Source of the DNA: Tangfeifania diversioriginum
GTDB lineage: Bacteria; Bacteroidota; Bacteroidia; Bacteroidales; Prolixibacteraceae
NCBI GenBank assembly: GCA_945873105.1
Contig: CAMCBW010000014.1
Coordinates: forward strand, 1 to 64,000
Reading direction: 5' to 3'
Length of the DNA stretch: 64,000 bases
Shown here: piece after piece, positions 8,819 through 17,613 of the stretch
Position numbering within the stretch: the stretch's first letter is position 1
Layout of the letters: each line of letters opens with the position of its first letter
Translations under genes and position numbers: made by a program
The notes under the pieces: model-generated
Told to the model about the DNA's origin: nothing
Seen by the model: the letters and a program-made list of their open reading frames with translations, nothing else
The model's database searches: none

Positions 8819-10648
8819 TTAAGTATTTATAATGTCTTTCAACAAACCATCAGTTTCATTTACAATAAATTGAATTTCAGATTTTATCTCGGACAATGAT
8901 CGTAATGTAATGGGTTTATAGAAGTATTTGGTAAAACTTAATTCGTAACCAATAATTGCCTTGTTTTTATCCACATACGAATCTGGTGAATATGGATAAA
9001 CTTCTTTTTCTAAAAAAGCATCTATACCACCTTCGTACAACAATGGGATTTGCTCAGTATCTTTTAATTTGGTATCCATTTTAGGTTTACCTTTTTTATC
9101 CGTAACAATTATTCCTTTCTCATCCCGTAATGGTTGTTCAACGGCTACTTCCCAATATCCAAATTCTTTGTTTGGAAATATTTTACAGTACTCATTTTCT
9201 TCAAACGCCAAGTAAATATCCATTATCTGATTGCGATCGGTTTTCGACAACTTGCAGTTCTTCTCACCTTTATTTTTTCTTAACGGAGTTTTAATCGAAG
9301 TAGCATCAATTAGCTGCACTTTACCTTTTCTGCTTGCATCTTTTCGATTGGTGACGATCCATAAATAAGTAGCAATACCTGTATTGTAGAACATTTTTTC
9401 TGGCATGGCTATTATGGCTTCCAGCATGTCGTTTTCAATGATGTATCTCCTTAGGTTACTTTCTCCACCACCAGCATTTCCAGTAAAAAGTGATGATCCA
9501 TTATGTACTTCCACAATACGGCTACCAAACTCCGTGTTATGCTTCATTTTACTCACGTTATTGGCAAGAAATAGCATCTGTGGGTCACCAATATTCGGAA
9601 CAAACGAATACTCAACTTCGCTACCGTATTGTTTAATATAACGCCTATCAGTGATTTCTTTTTTATCTTTGTAACCCCAGTTTTCCAAATCTTTTTTCCA
9701 AGGTGTACCGAATGGTGGGTTTGATATTTGGAAGTCAAATGTTTTTCCTGAATGTCCGTCTTGCGAAATAGTTGATCCAAATGCAATGTTTTTGGCCTCT
9801 TCACCTTCACCCTTTATTAAGAGGTCGGCTATGCATGTTGCATAGGTTTCAGCTTGGATTTCCTGACCGTAAATGTGTGTTTTTATTTTTTTACCATGTT
9901 TCTCAGCAAGATAGTTTATCCGTTCTTCAGATGTAGATAGTATGCCACCTGTTCCAGTTGCACCATCATAAAGCAGGTAGGTACTATCAAGAATTTTATC
10001 AACCACTGGAATAAATGCCAAATCAGCCATCAATTCAACGATGTCACGAGGAGAAAAGTGTTCCCCAGCAGAAGTTACATTATTTTCCTCATTGAATCTC
10101 CGTAATAGTTCTTCGAAAATTGTACCCATTGAGTGATTTTCTAATGCAGGTAACTTTACTGTTCCTTCATCATCTAGTACTGGCAGGTTACTAAGATTCA
10201 CACGTGGATCAGCAAATTTTTCTATCAACATACCCAAAATGCCACCTTCTGATAGTTTATCTATTTGATTTCTAAGTTCAAACTTGGTGATAATATCCTG
10301 TACATTCTCACTAAACCCATCTAAGTATGCAATGAAATCGGCTTTTAATTGTTGACGGTTGGTACGTGATTTTAACTGTTTTAATACAAATGGTGAAGAA
10401 TTACAGAATGCCTGACCAGCAACACCACACAATGCAACTTCTTGATTCTGAACAGCAGATTCATCTAAACTTTTCTTCATCGCCAATACAGCATCTTTGG
10501 TCGGTTCTAGTACAGCATCCAACCGTCTGATTACTATCATTGGTAAAATGATTTTTCTGTAATCCCCTTTATTATAAGTGTTTACTAATACGTCATTGGC
10601 AATATTCCAGATAAATGAAACCAATTGATCGTGATTTTCCTCTTTCAT
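8819..10648 (-). CDS. hsdM: Type I N6-adenine methyltransferase subunit (HsdM)
   Basis: A 609-residue methyltransferase that modifies adenine within the type I target using S-adenosylmethionine. An HsdM N-terminal helical domain covers about 1-170. SAM motif I YDGATGTGG lies at about 227-235 and catalytic NPPF at 310-313. At 609 residues it is longer than many HsdM proteins; the extra length is mostly C-terminal. Its ATG overlaps the stop of the upstream XRE gene by one base (TAATG), so the two are translationally coupled. Confidence 0.96.
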   Translation of the reverse strand: MKEENHDQLVSFIWNIANDVLVNTYNKGDYRKIILPMIVIRRLDAVLEPTKDAVLAMKKSLDESAVQNQEVALCGVAGQAFCNSSPFVLKQLKSRTNRQQLKADFIAYLDGFSENVQDIITKFELRNQIDKLSEGGILGMLIEKFADPRVNLSNLPVLDDEGTVKLPALENHSMGTIFEELLRRFNEENNVTSAGEHFSPRDIVELMADLAFIPVVDKILDSTYLLYDGATGTGGILSTSEERINYLAEKHGKKIKTHIYGQEIQAETYATCIADLLIKGEGEEAKNIAFGSTISQDGHSGKTFDFQISNPPFGTPWKKDLENWGYKDKKEITDRRYIKQYGSEVEYSFVPNIGDPQMLFLANNVSKMKHNTEFGSRIVEVHNGSSLFTGNAGGGESNLRRYIIENDMLEAIIAMPEKMFYNTGIATYLWIVTNRKDASRKGKVQLIDATSIKTPLRKNKGEKNCKLSKTDRNQIMDIYLAFEENEYCKIFPNKEFGYWEVAVEQPLRDEKGIIVTDKKGKPKMDTKLKDTEQIPLLYEGGIDAFLEKEVYPYSPDSYVDKNKAIIGYELSFTKYFYKPITLRSLSEIKSEIQFIVNETDGLLKDIINT

Positions 10649-10941
10649 TATTTAGACCCTAGTTTATTATAAATCGTTTTTAAATCGTTGAAATTATTGA
10701 TACGGTAAGTTTTATCCCCAACCTCTAGATAGCCACGAACCTGCATATCTTCACTAAAGTCATCGAACAGTTCGTAAACGTTAATATCTAATGCTCTTGC
10801 CATATTAATTAATGTCGATAGGGTTGGATTTCCACTTTCGCTTAGCATTCTCGTGACCGCTTCAGGAGATACTGACATGCGATCAGCAAGTTCCTTCAAG
10901 GTAATGCCCTTTTGTTTACAAATATCCCTTACTCGTAACAT
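10648..10941 (-). CDS. XRE-family regulator heading the R-M operon
   Basis: A 97-residue protein with an N-terminal helix-turn-helix (ITLKELADRMSVSPEAVTRM at about 14-33) and a short C-terminal beta-rich tail. It is the first gene of the operon and overlaps hsdM by one base. Such small regulators act like control (C) proteins that delay or limit R-M expression; here that role is inferred from position. A well-formed promoter lies 25 bp upstream. Confidence 0.85.
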   Translation of the reverse strand: MLRVRDICKQKGITLKELADRMSVSPEAVTRMLSESGNPTLSTLINMARALDINVYELFDDFSEDMQVRGYLEVGDKTYRINNFNDLKTIYNKLGSK

Positions 10942-10965
10942 TTTTGTTCTTATTAAACATTATTA

Positions 10966-10997
10966 CAAACTTAAAGAAAATTAATCTATAAATCAAT
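10966..10997 (-). promoter_or_regulatory. Promoter of the XRE-hsd operon
   Basis: On the minus strand the -7 box is TAAGTTTG (10966-10973), a perfect match to the Bacteroidota TAnnTTTG consensus. A -33 ATTG (10994-10997) lies exactly 20 bp upstream of it. The XRE ATG follows about 25 bp downstream. Confidence 0.65.
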
Positions 10998-11033
10998 ATT
11001 TACAATAATAATTGTTATTTGAGTCAATAATAA

Positions 11034-11065
11034 TTTGGATACAATTGATATATATGCTATCTTTG
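11034..11065 (+). promoter_or_regulatory. Promoter of the unknown-gene/recombinase pair
   Basis: TTTG (11034-11037), a 20-bp spacer and TATCTTTG (11058-11065) match the Bacteroidota -33/-7 consensus. The start codon at 11097 is about 30 bp downstream. It is divergent from the hsd operon promoter, with only about 37 bp between the two -33 boxes, so shared regulation by the XRE protein is possible. Confidence 0.65.
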
Positions 11066-11096
11066 GTGTGTATTAATAACACAAATATCAATATTT

Positions 11097-11417
11097 ATGA
11101 AAATGGCAAACTACATTCTCTCGATTTTAAAAAGCAACCTTATGGTAGTATGGAGTTGGGGTTTTAGTAAACCGCAAGCTTTACCAAACAATGAAGGATT
11201 AATCTTTATAGTGAACGGTTTCAAGCATAAAGGGTTCGTAAAAGTGGTTTATAATGAAGGTAATGATGTGTTTGTGGTAATTCTGTTAGATAGCCAGAAC
11301 AACGAATTGAATCGAATTGAAGATGTTTATTTGGACAGTTTGGTTAGTGTGGTTGACGAAGCGGTTGAACATACATCGGATTATGAAGAAAGAATTAAAA
11401 ACGCATACAAACAATAA
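11097..11417 (+). CDS. Unknown 106-residue protein upstream of a recombinase
   Basis: A small, soluble-looking protein. The middle (about 38-85) has alternating hydrophobic beta-strand patterns and the C-terminus is acidic and helical. I do not recognise the family. It lies 11 bp upstream of the serine recombinase gene and shares its promoter, so the two are probably expressed together. The second Met (codon 3) is an alternative start. Confidence 0.65.
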   Translation: MKMANYILSILKSNLMVVWSWGFSKPQALPNNEGLIFIVNGFKHKGFVKVVYNEGNDVFVVILLDSQNNELNRIEDVYLDSLVSVVDEAVEHTSDYEERIKNAYKQ

Positions 11418-11428
11418 AATTTAATATC

Positions 11429-12055
11429 ATGTTAAAAGTTTGCATCCTAGCTAGAGTTAGTACCCAAATTCAGGACTATGATCGTCAAGTCAATGAATTA
11501 TCAGCTTACGCACAGACACACCAAATGGAAATCGTAAAAGTCTTTGCTAATAAGGTTTCGGGAGCAAAGCGGAATGAGGAACGACCTGAAATAGTGGAGC
11601 TCATCAATTACGTTAAGACTGAAAAGGTTGATCGTGTACTAACCCTCGAAATTAGTCGCCTTGGACGCAATACCTTAGAGGCATTGAAGGTTATTGAACT
11701 ACTAAATCAGCACAAGATTTGCCTCTTTGTAAAAAATTATGGCATCGAAACACTAGACAATAATGGGAACATAAATGCTATGGCACAGTTTCTTATAACA
11801 ATCCTTTTAGAGGTAAGTCGCATGGAAAGAACAACTATAAAGCAACGCATGGATTCTGGATATGCTAATTTTCGTGCATCAGGGGGTAAGGTTGGTAGAA
11901 AAATTGGCTTCTGTAAAAGCCCTGATATGATGAGGGATGAATACGTTGAGGAAATTAAAATGTTGAAAAAGGGTTATTCATACCAGCACATTAATCAGAT
12001 CACTAAAACAAACAAAAATACGCTGACCAGGTTGAAAAAACTATTTATGGACTAA
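11429..12055 (+). CDS. Serine recombinase (resolvase/invertase family)
   Basis: A 208-residue site-specific recombinase. The catalytic serine is S11 in the motif ARVST, and the conserved SRLGRN motif lies near 75-80, followed by the long dimerisation helix around 108-135. The C-terminus (about 170-208) is a small helix-turn-helix DNA-binding region. This is the size of small resolvases and DNA invertases, not of the large serine integrases. It may act on sites in the hairpin-rich region immediately downstream, but no crossover site is proven. Confidence 0.92.
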   Translation: MLKVCILARVSTQIQDYDRQVNELSAYAQTHQMEIVKVFANKVSGAKRNEERPEIVELINYVKTEKVDRVLTLEISRLGRNTLEALKVIELLNQHKICLFVKNYGIETLDNNGNINAMAQFLITILLEVSRMERTTIKQRMDSGYANFRASGGKVGRKIGFCKSPDMMRDEYVEEIKMLKKGYSYQHINQITKTNKNTLTRLKKLFMD

Positions 12056-12162
12056 GCAATCAGTACTGTTATAATTGTTTGGATTTCTTTAGGATAAAAC
12101 TTAACCAGATGTGCGTCTTAAAAATAGCATCTTTAGGATTAAATTAGGACGATAATTATAAT

Positions 12163-12232
12163 GGGAAATTGTGCTGAAGTTGTATGGACGGAACGAAGTT
12201 CCGGGACACAGGTCAGTACAACTATCATTCCC
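12163..12232. repeat. Nested inverted repeat
   Basis: The innermost stem is CGGAAC-GAA-GTTCCG at 12189-12203. AGTTGTA at 12178-12184 pairs with TACAACT at 12217-12223, and GGGAA at 12163-12167 pairs with TTCCC at 12228-12232. The three stems are concentric but interrupted, as in a structured RNA or a transposon end. Confidence 0.6.
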
Positions 12233-12474
12233 TCTTTATTCCGTTAATTCATATTCCGCTGCTGATTGCCACTATTGAGTGAGGAAGGATATCCACCTTT
12301 ACTATTTATTGGAAATTATCTGTATAAAACGGAATATTCCAGAAAGAATTCTTTACATTTGATACTATTGAATCAAAATGCCTATGATCAAATCTTAAGA
12401 AACCGAACATTTTATTAAAATATAGAAGCGTTTAGCTTTTATTCCTGCCTCCGAAAACTGGTAACTTTCAAAAA

Positions 12475-12537
12475 ATCATGCAAGAATAATAAGTGAAATG
12501 CTCACGTCAAGGCGTGGGCTTTACTTGTTTGCATGAT
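12475..12537. repeat. Long imperfect hairpin
   Basis: ATCATGCAA at 12475-12483 pairs with TTGCATGAT at 12529-12537. Inside it, a second imperfect stem joins the AAGT...CTCACG arm (12491-12506) with the CGTGGGC...ACTT arm (12513-12526), leaving a 6-base loop. There is no following T run, so it is not a simple terminator. Confidence 0.55.
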
Positions 12538-12673
12538 GGGTATACCAGTACCTAGGAGGCGAATATGGTTTAGTTCCACGCTGTTTTTTTGTAGATACAC
12601 AACTAAGAAAATTACCAAAGTGCTGCACATATTAAATGCAACTTATCCTTTACAAACCTAAAATACTTTCAAA

Positions 12674-13927
12674 ATGAAAATGACATTTCGCCTCTTGATC
12701 GCTCTATTAGTAGCGGTAACACTATCAAACACATCCTGTCAGCCAACCGATTATTCTGCTGATATAAACGCATTGAAAGCAAGCCGTGATTCATTAGCTG
12801 CTGCATTGAAGGTCACCAATGCAAATCTCTTGGCAACCAATGCTGTTATGGCAGGATTAAGCACCTCAATAACCACGATTCAGGCACAATTGACTGTGAT
12901 ATCTGGACAGATTACCACATTAAATACACAATTAACAGCGACAAATGCCACTGTGTCTGGTCATACAACAACAATTGCAACCATTCAATCTCAGATCAAA
13001 GTGATTCAAGATCAAATCACCACTTTAAATGCACAACAGACTGCTACTATGACATTAGCAACAAATACTGCTGCTACTGTAGTCTCAATTCAAACCCAGC
13101 TAACATCAATTTTAGGTCAGGTTGCAGCCTTAAATGCTCTACAAACAGCCACCAGCGCAAGTCTTGCTGACATATCTGCAAAGCTCACATTATCAATGGC
13201 TCAATTGACCAGCTTATCGTCGCAGCTAAAAGGATTAATATCTAGGTCGATCCCAACAAATGGACTGGTTGCATGGTATCCTTTTAATGGAAATGCTAAT
13301 GATGAAAGTGGAAGTAATCACAACGGAACTGTAAAGGGGGCAACACTAACAACGGATAGATTTGGAAACGCAAATAGTTCTTACAATTTTAGTGGCACAA
13401 CTAATGATATCACACTTGCAAACAGCCAAAACATAGTTAGCGGGAGTTTCACGGTAAGTGCTTGGTGTACCTTTAATAGTATAGTCCCGTATAATTCTGA
13501 TGCTGTAATCATAGGTCAGTTTAATGGCGAAGTAGCAAATGACAGAAAATGGCTATTTGGTTATAGATCATTTAATTCAGAACGGGGAATATCATATTAT
13601 CTTTTTGATAATTCTGGGAATATATTCCCGATTGCAGCATATACTTTAAATTGGAATCCTCAAATAGCTACATGGTATCACATAGCCTGGGTGTTTACTA
13701 GTGGTAATTCCATTAAAACTTATGTAAATGGAGAATTGCATAGTAATGTGTCTTTAACGTTAATTGGGTATAATAGTACTGCAAATAATGTTTTAACAAA
13801 AATAGGTAATGGTTTAGATATAGGGAATTCCGCACCTTTACCTTGGAACGGTAAAATTGATGATATTGGTATTTGGAATCGGGTATTATCTCAACAAGAG
13901 CTTTCACTTTTGTATTTTCCAAACTAA
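12674..13927 (+). CDS. Coiled-coil LamG-domain lipoprotein
   Basis: A 417-residue predicted lipoprotein. The signal sequence ends in a lipobox-like SNTSC with the acylated cysteine at 22. Residues about 30-190 are a helical coiled coil containing three 35-residue repeats (IQ-x-Q-(L/I)...GQ...LN at about 69, 104 and 139), each equal to five heptads. From about 196 (GLVAWYPFNGNANDESG) to the end is a concanavalin/LamG-like lectin fold. The layout suggests a surface stalk displaying a carbohydrate-binding head. It is a cargo-type gene in the island with no partner. Confidence 0.85.
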   Translation: MKMTFRLLIALLVAVTLSNTSCQPTDYSADINALKASRDSLAAALKVTNANLLATNAVMAGLSTSITTIQAQLTVISGQITTLNTQLTATNATVSGHTTTIATIQSQIKVIQDQITTLNAQQTATMTLATNTAATVVSIQTQLTSILGQVAALNALQTATSASLADISAKLTLSMAQLTSLSSQLKGLISRSIPTNGLVAWYPFNGNANDESGSNHNGTVKGATLTTDRFGNANSSYNFSGTTNDITLANSQNIVSGSFTVSAWCTFNSIVPYNSDAVIIGQFNGEVANDRKWLFGYRSFNSERGISYYLFDNSGNIFPIAAYTLNWNPQIATWYHIAWVFTSGNSIKTYVNGELHSNVSLTLIGYNSTANNVLTKIGNGLDIGNSAPLPWNGKIDDIGIWNRVLSQQELSLLYFPN

Positions 13928-14015
13928 AAGAATTCCAGAATTGGCACTAAAAAACTAAGAAACTGAGACTTTTATTTTCATTAAGCTACTAACTTAATTG
14001 ATATTCCTGTTCTTG

Positions 14016-14045
14016 ATCCAGTTGGTAAATCCATTCCAACTGGAT
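14016..14045 (+). repeat. 10-bp inverted repeat downstream of the LamG gene
   Basis: ATCCAGTTGG-N10-CCAACTGGAT. It could end the LamG transcript, but it lacks a clear T run. Confidence 0.5.
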
Positions 14046-14134
14046 AATTGGCTTGTTCGTTAGTCCTTATTAGTTGTATGTTTATCCAGTATCGTTTTAT
14101 TAGATGCGGTAAATTTTGATCCATTTAATCAGTT

Positions 14135-14154
14135 TCCGGTACGCCAGTACCGGA
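14135..14154. repeat. Perfect 8-bp hairpin
   Basis: TCCGGTAC-GCCA-GTACCGGA, an 8-bp stem with a 4-base loop. The function is unknown. Confidence 0.55.
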
Positions 14155-14512
14155 GAATTCAGTACCAGCAAATCAGTACTCACATATTTTATTGCTGAAA
14201 CTGTATTGTACAATAAAAATGAACTGGACAATCAATGTCCTAGGTATATCATCTTATGATTCGAGGGGGGGCAGGGGGGTACTTTAAGGCTGCACGTGCC
14301 ACAAGTCCACTTTTTCTTCACCTTTTGAATTCTCTATTAACACCTAACCCCAGAAAAAAAAATAAAAAAAAATTTTCAATTGGTAAAAATCACTCCATTT
14401 TATAAAATTTTATAATCTGGTGAAAAAATCAACTATCGGAGTATTTACAGATATAACACTCCCGTTCTTGTATTAAGCTTTTACATTTTTACCACTATAA
14501 TTTAAAATTAAT

Positions 14513-15049
14513 ATGATTATGCCACTTACAACGAAAACCACAAAAACCGCAATACATAAAGCACTAACCGAAAACGAATTTGTAATCTCTTTCGAAGGAA
14601 CTGATGGGTACTATTTGATTAAGAATAATAACGACTTCAGATTAATTTCAATGCAGCTTGCTATTGCAAATTCTGTTGATATTGAAAGGCAAAGCCACGA
14701 AGGAAATGAGGTTTATTCTATGAATTATATTAAACTTCATGTGCCGATCGGTGAACCATATCCTGATTATTTTATCATGGCATTGGAAAATGCTGTAGCT
14801 GATAGTCCTGAATTCATCATCATTCCATCGGTAACGCTAAACGAAAAATTATTTGATATGGGTATTTCATGGAAAAGCAATGTTGAATTGTGCTTTTTAG
14901 TCTATCCAGATGGAAAAGTTTTTGATATAACCAATATTAGCGGTGAAGGTAGATGGTACTTGTTACGTAAAGGTATTGGTGGCAGAATGGCTGATGGCTC
15001 AGTATATGATTATTCTGAGTACATTAATCGCTGGCCCGGAGTGAAGTAA
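14513..15049 (+). CDS. Unknown 178-residue protein
   Basis: A soluble, mixed alpha/beta protein with no signal peptide or membrane segment. I do not recognise the family. The C-terminal part contains a Gly/Arg-rich turn (GEGRWYLLRKGIGGRM). It is a single plus-strand gene convergent with the HTH/integrase pair (24-bp gap), so it is probably cargo of the mobile element. An internal ATG at codon 3 is an alternative start. Confidence 0.65.
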   Translation: MIMPLTTKTTKTAIHKALTENEFVISFEGTDGYYLIKNNNDFRLISMQLAIANSVDIERQSHEGNEVYSMNYIKLHVPIGEPYPDYFIMALENAVADSPEFIIIPSVTLNEKLFDMGISWKSNVELCFLVYPDGKVFDITNISGEGRWYLLRKGIGGRMADGSVYDYSEYINRWPGVK

Positions 15050-15073
15050 TGATGAGGCTTTGATTCCGAAGGA

Positions 15074-15541
15074 TTAGTGCCGCTTATTTTCTTCTATATA
15101 ATCCAATAAGTCCTTCAATTGGATTCTCTTCTGGCTTAATATCTCAACATATGGCACTTTTTTTTCATTTAGAATTTTATAGATTGTGGGACGTGTTACA
15201 TCCAACATTTTACATGCTGTGTTTATAGAAATAAGTCCATATTTTTCGATTTCAACAGAAGTTGTTTCGTATTTATCTATAAACTTCTTCAGTTTTGTCC
15301 ATTGAAGAAGATATTCTTTAGGGTAAAGAAAAAATTTAGGATCATCTGAAATGCCAATCAAAAATTCCAGCTTAATTAACTTAGCTGCTATTGATGGATT
15401 AGGCTCTTTAATCCTTCCTTCACATTTTTCACCCTTATTTTCCCAATAATAAACGTGAAAAAATAATTCGCTCTTTATTTTTTCTGGTAAATTTTCATCT
15501 AAAAAACTGATCAGCTTATCTAAATTTTTAAAACGTATCAT
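15074..15541 (-). CDS. HTH_17-type DNA-binding protein next to the integrase
   Basis: A 155-residue protein whose C-terminal half is a MerR/excisionase-like helix-turn-helix (ISINTACKMLDVTRPTIYKI at about 105-124). The N-terminal half is helical and unrecognised. It starts 2 bp after the integrase stop, so the two are co-transcribed. By position it may act as a recombination directionality factor (excisionase). That role is inferred. Confidence 0.8.
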   Translation of the reverse strand: MIRFKNLDKLISFLDENLPEKIKSELFFHVYYWENKGEKCEGRIKEPNPSIAAKLIKLEFLIGISDDPKFFLYPKEYLLQWTKLKKFIDKYETTSVEIEKYGLISINTACKMLDVTRPTIYKILNEKKVPYVEILSQKRIQLKDLLDYIEENKRH

Positions 15542-15543
15542 TA

Positions 15544-16782
15544 CTAAAATTTAAAATACTCTTCATATTTTGTAAAGGCATCCTTAGCCATATCACCAGC
15601 AATTCGCATATAGATACTTAAGGTTTCAATTTTTTCATGCCCTGTATATTCCATGACCAAATATGGTGAAATGCCACTAATGAGGCAATTTGTGATAAAT
15701 GTGGTTCGACCAACATGTGATGAAACCAACTTGGACAACTTGGTTTCATCATTTACTTTCCGACTAAGCTTAATTTTTAAAGAATGAATTGTTTCAGTCA
15801 GTCCAGCACGTTCACACACAGTCTTTATATCAAGGTTATAATTTTTAAGTGCTTTACACTTTTCGCCAAGCGAATAGTTATATTTCTCCAATATGTTAAT
15901 TGCTAATGGATGTAATGGTATCGTTACACGCTTTCCAACCTTCCACATTTCAAACGATAACGATTTATTGACAACATAAGATTTATTGACATTAATAAGG
16001 TCGCTGAATCTTATACCAGTTAGGATTTGAAATACAAATAAATCACGAACCAGTCCATATCTTTCATCAGAGGGTTTCCAATCAATAATAGCTTTGACAT
16101 GTTCTTTCAACAGAACTACCTTTGATCCACCTTCAACTTTTTTCGAATATTTTTTGAATTGCTCGTGAACTTTATTCTGATTTAAGTCCAATTCCTCCGT
16201 GAGATACTTAAGAAACGTTTTTAAACACCCTTGATATTTATTAATCGTTTGTGGTGCGTGTTTTCTATCCTCTTTTAAATATTTAGTAAATTCTTTGTAA
16301 AAATTCTTATTTATGTCATTAACATATAAAGTACTGGTTTTCTTTTTAGTAGTGAAATCCTCAATAAAACCCTTAACTGTTTCATGCTTTTTTTTAGTTA
16401 ATGGTTCAAAATTAGCCTCTACATATTTAATGAAATCTGCATAAAGATCAATCACGGTTTTTTTAGCATGTTTATTGGATACGATTGATTTATCGTAAAT
16501 TTCTGGAGTAAGATCACCATGAGTAAGCTCCAAACCTCTTAATTTCTGATTTATTTCAACTAATTTTCTTTCAATGATTTGGCGTATAGATTTAGTTCGC
16601 TCCACCTGTTTAATCTTCGCCTTTACAACATCATCCTCGTTGATCTTTTGTCCTGAGTTGACATATCGCCTAATTTTTTTCTTTGTATCCGTTTCAATAA
16701 AGACAATTTCCAAAAAAAGTGTACCAATTTTATCTTTATTCGTATTCTTTAGTACAGTCCTAACATTAGTAGTATATGCCAT
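15544..16782 (-). CDS. int: Tyrosine recombinase / integrase
   Basis: A 412-residue phage-type integrase that would insert or excise the island. An arm-type N-terminal domain (about 1-100) and a SAM-like core-binding domain (about 108-205) precede the catalytic domain. The catalytic set is complete: R258 (TGIRFSDL), H356-V-G-R359, H382 (GHE) and Y391. A Lys near 281-284 fits the beta-hairpin position. It reads inward from the right side of the island, so an attachment site is expected just beyond its 5' end. Confidence 0.95.
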   Translation of the reverse strand: MAYTTNVRTVLKNTNKDKIGTLFLEIVFIETDTKKKIRRYVNSGQKINEDDVVKAKIKQVERTKSIRQIIERKLVEINQKLRGLELTHGDLTPEIYDKSIVSNKHAKKTVIDLYADFIKYVEANFEPLTKKKHETVKGFIEDFTTKKKTSTLYVNDINKNFYKEFTKYLKEDRKHAPQTINKYQGCLKTFLKYLTEELDLNQNKVHEQFKKYSKKVEGGSKVVLLKEHVKAIIDWKPSDERYGLVRDLFVFQILTGIRFSDLINVNKSYVVNKSLSFEMWKVGKRVTIPLHPLAINILEKYNYSLGEKCKALKNYNLDIKTVCERAGLTETIHSLKIKLSRKVNDETKLSKLVSSHVGRTTFITNCLISGISPYLVMEYTGHEKIETLSIYMRIAGDMAKDAFTKYEEYFKF

Positions 16783-17097
16783 AAAATAATCATCAGTGTC
16801 TTATTCAGTGTCTAAACTGATGTAAAGGTATGTAAAATATTCGATACATTTATAAATTAAGATTATATATCAAGTACTTACACGACATAATTGCATTTGA
16901 AATTAGCTGCGGTGAGGCTACAAAACCCCCTAAGTCAGGGGGTTTCTTGTTTCTGTCTCTTTCTTTGGAAGATCCAACTTATTTAATTTGCCATCCATAT
17001 TAATTGGCTTTTTTGGCAATTTAACTCCATGCACCATCAGGCAAACAAGCCCAACGGGTAGTTCGCTAATAGAATAAAGCGGGGGAAAGAATTACCG
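16783..17097. other. Spacer with a bidirectional-looking terminator; candidate att region
   Basis: This region contains the integrase promoter side and the CCCCC/GGGGG hairpin described separately. No gene is seen. As the flank of the integrase start it is the most likely place for an attachment site, but no matching core sequence was found near the left end of the window. Confidence 0.35.
16923..16945 (+). terminator. Strong stem-loop terminator
   Basis: AAACCCCC-TAAGTCA-GGGGGTTT, an 8-bp stem followed by a T-rich stretch on the plus strand. No plus-strand gene ends nearby; the closest stops almost 1.9 kb upstream. It may instead end the minus-strand gene at 17098, or be the displaced terminator of a gene interrupted by the island. 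Confidence 0.6.
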
Positions 17098-17463
17098 TCA
17101 CTTTCTCTGAAGCGTCGTTTTAATGTGGGTTTTTTGATTGACAACACAACAGCTGGCTGATTTTAGCTTCTCTTTGTCCTTTTCAAAGATATATTCAACC
17201 GTAAAGTTCTCGGCCTTTTTGTTCTGCACCACAAACCTGTTTCCAGTGGCTTTGTTCTCAAGTGGCAGGGTCTTTATGATCTTATAACTCACCCATGCCC
17301 CGTTTTCAGAAAATGAGATGTCCAACACCTTGGTATAATCAGGAGAACATTTTAGAACCACACTGAATTCCTTTGATTCAAAGGTCAGGTACTTCTGAGC
17401 CTTGGCCTGCTGGGTAAAACCGATAGCGAACATGGCAAACACAACGACAATTAACTTTTTCAT
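17098..17463 (-). CDS. Secreted unknown protein
   Basis: A 121-residue protein with a clear signal peptide (MKKLIVVVFAMFAIGF...AKA|QK, cleavage near 22). The mature part is beta-rich with a Cys-Cys pair near 104-105. I do not recognise the family. It is a lone gene between the integrase and the second R-M locus and may mark native chromosome at the island edge. Confidence 0.7.
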   Translation of the reverse strand: MKKLIVVVFAMFAIGFTQQAKAQKYLTFESKEFSVVLKCSPDYTKVLDISFSENGAWVSYKIIKTLPLENKATGNRFVVQNKKAENFTVEYIFEKDKEKLKSASCCVVNQKTHIKTTLQRK

Positions 17464-17613
17464 TTGAATGAGTTTTAATTTCTACATCTGAGAATTATAA
17501 CAATTATGAAGATAACTCAAATAATAATAGGACTCAAATTTGACAAAAAGGTTTGATTACTTTTTAAGACTAATTTAATCTCTAATTTCCAATGTAAGTC
17601 ATCACTTTTAAAA

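Larger units (their letters stand above)
12056..12673. other. Hairpin-rich non-coding region after the recombinase
   Basis: No gene is seen in these 618 bp. They hold nested inverted repeats at 12163-12232 (GGGAA/TTCCC, AGTTGTA/TACAACT and inner CGGAAC-GAA-GTTCCG). An ATTCCGTT/AACGGAAT pair lies at 12238-12245 and 12328-12335, and a long imperfect hairpin at 12475-12537. The region could hold recombination sites, a structured RNA or an IS remnant. Confidence 0.5.
13928..14512. other. Non-coding region with two hairpins and a G-rich tract
   Basis: No gene is seen in these 585 bp. There is a 10-bp inverted repeat at 14016-14045 and a perfect 8-bp stem at 14135-14154. Two G runs at 14265-14271 and 14274-14279 are followed by an A-rich stretch. 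The promoter of the next gene presumably lies near 14440-14500. Confidence 0.5.

Noticed and set aside
16921-16950. tRNA or tmRNA 3' end as attachment site
   Set aside because: No GTTCGA T-loop or acceptor pairing is present; the feature is only a terminator hairpin.
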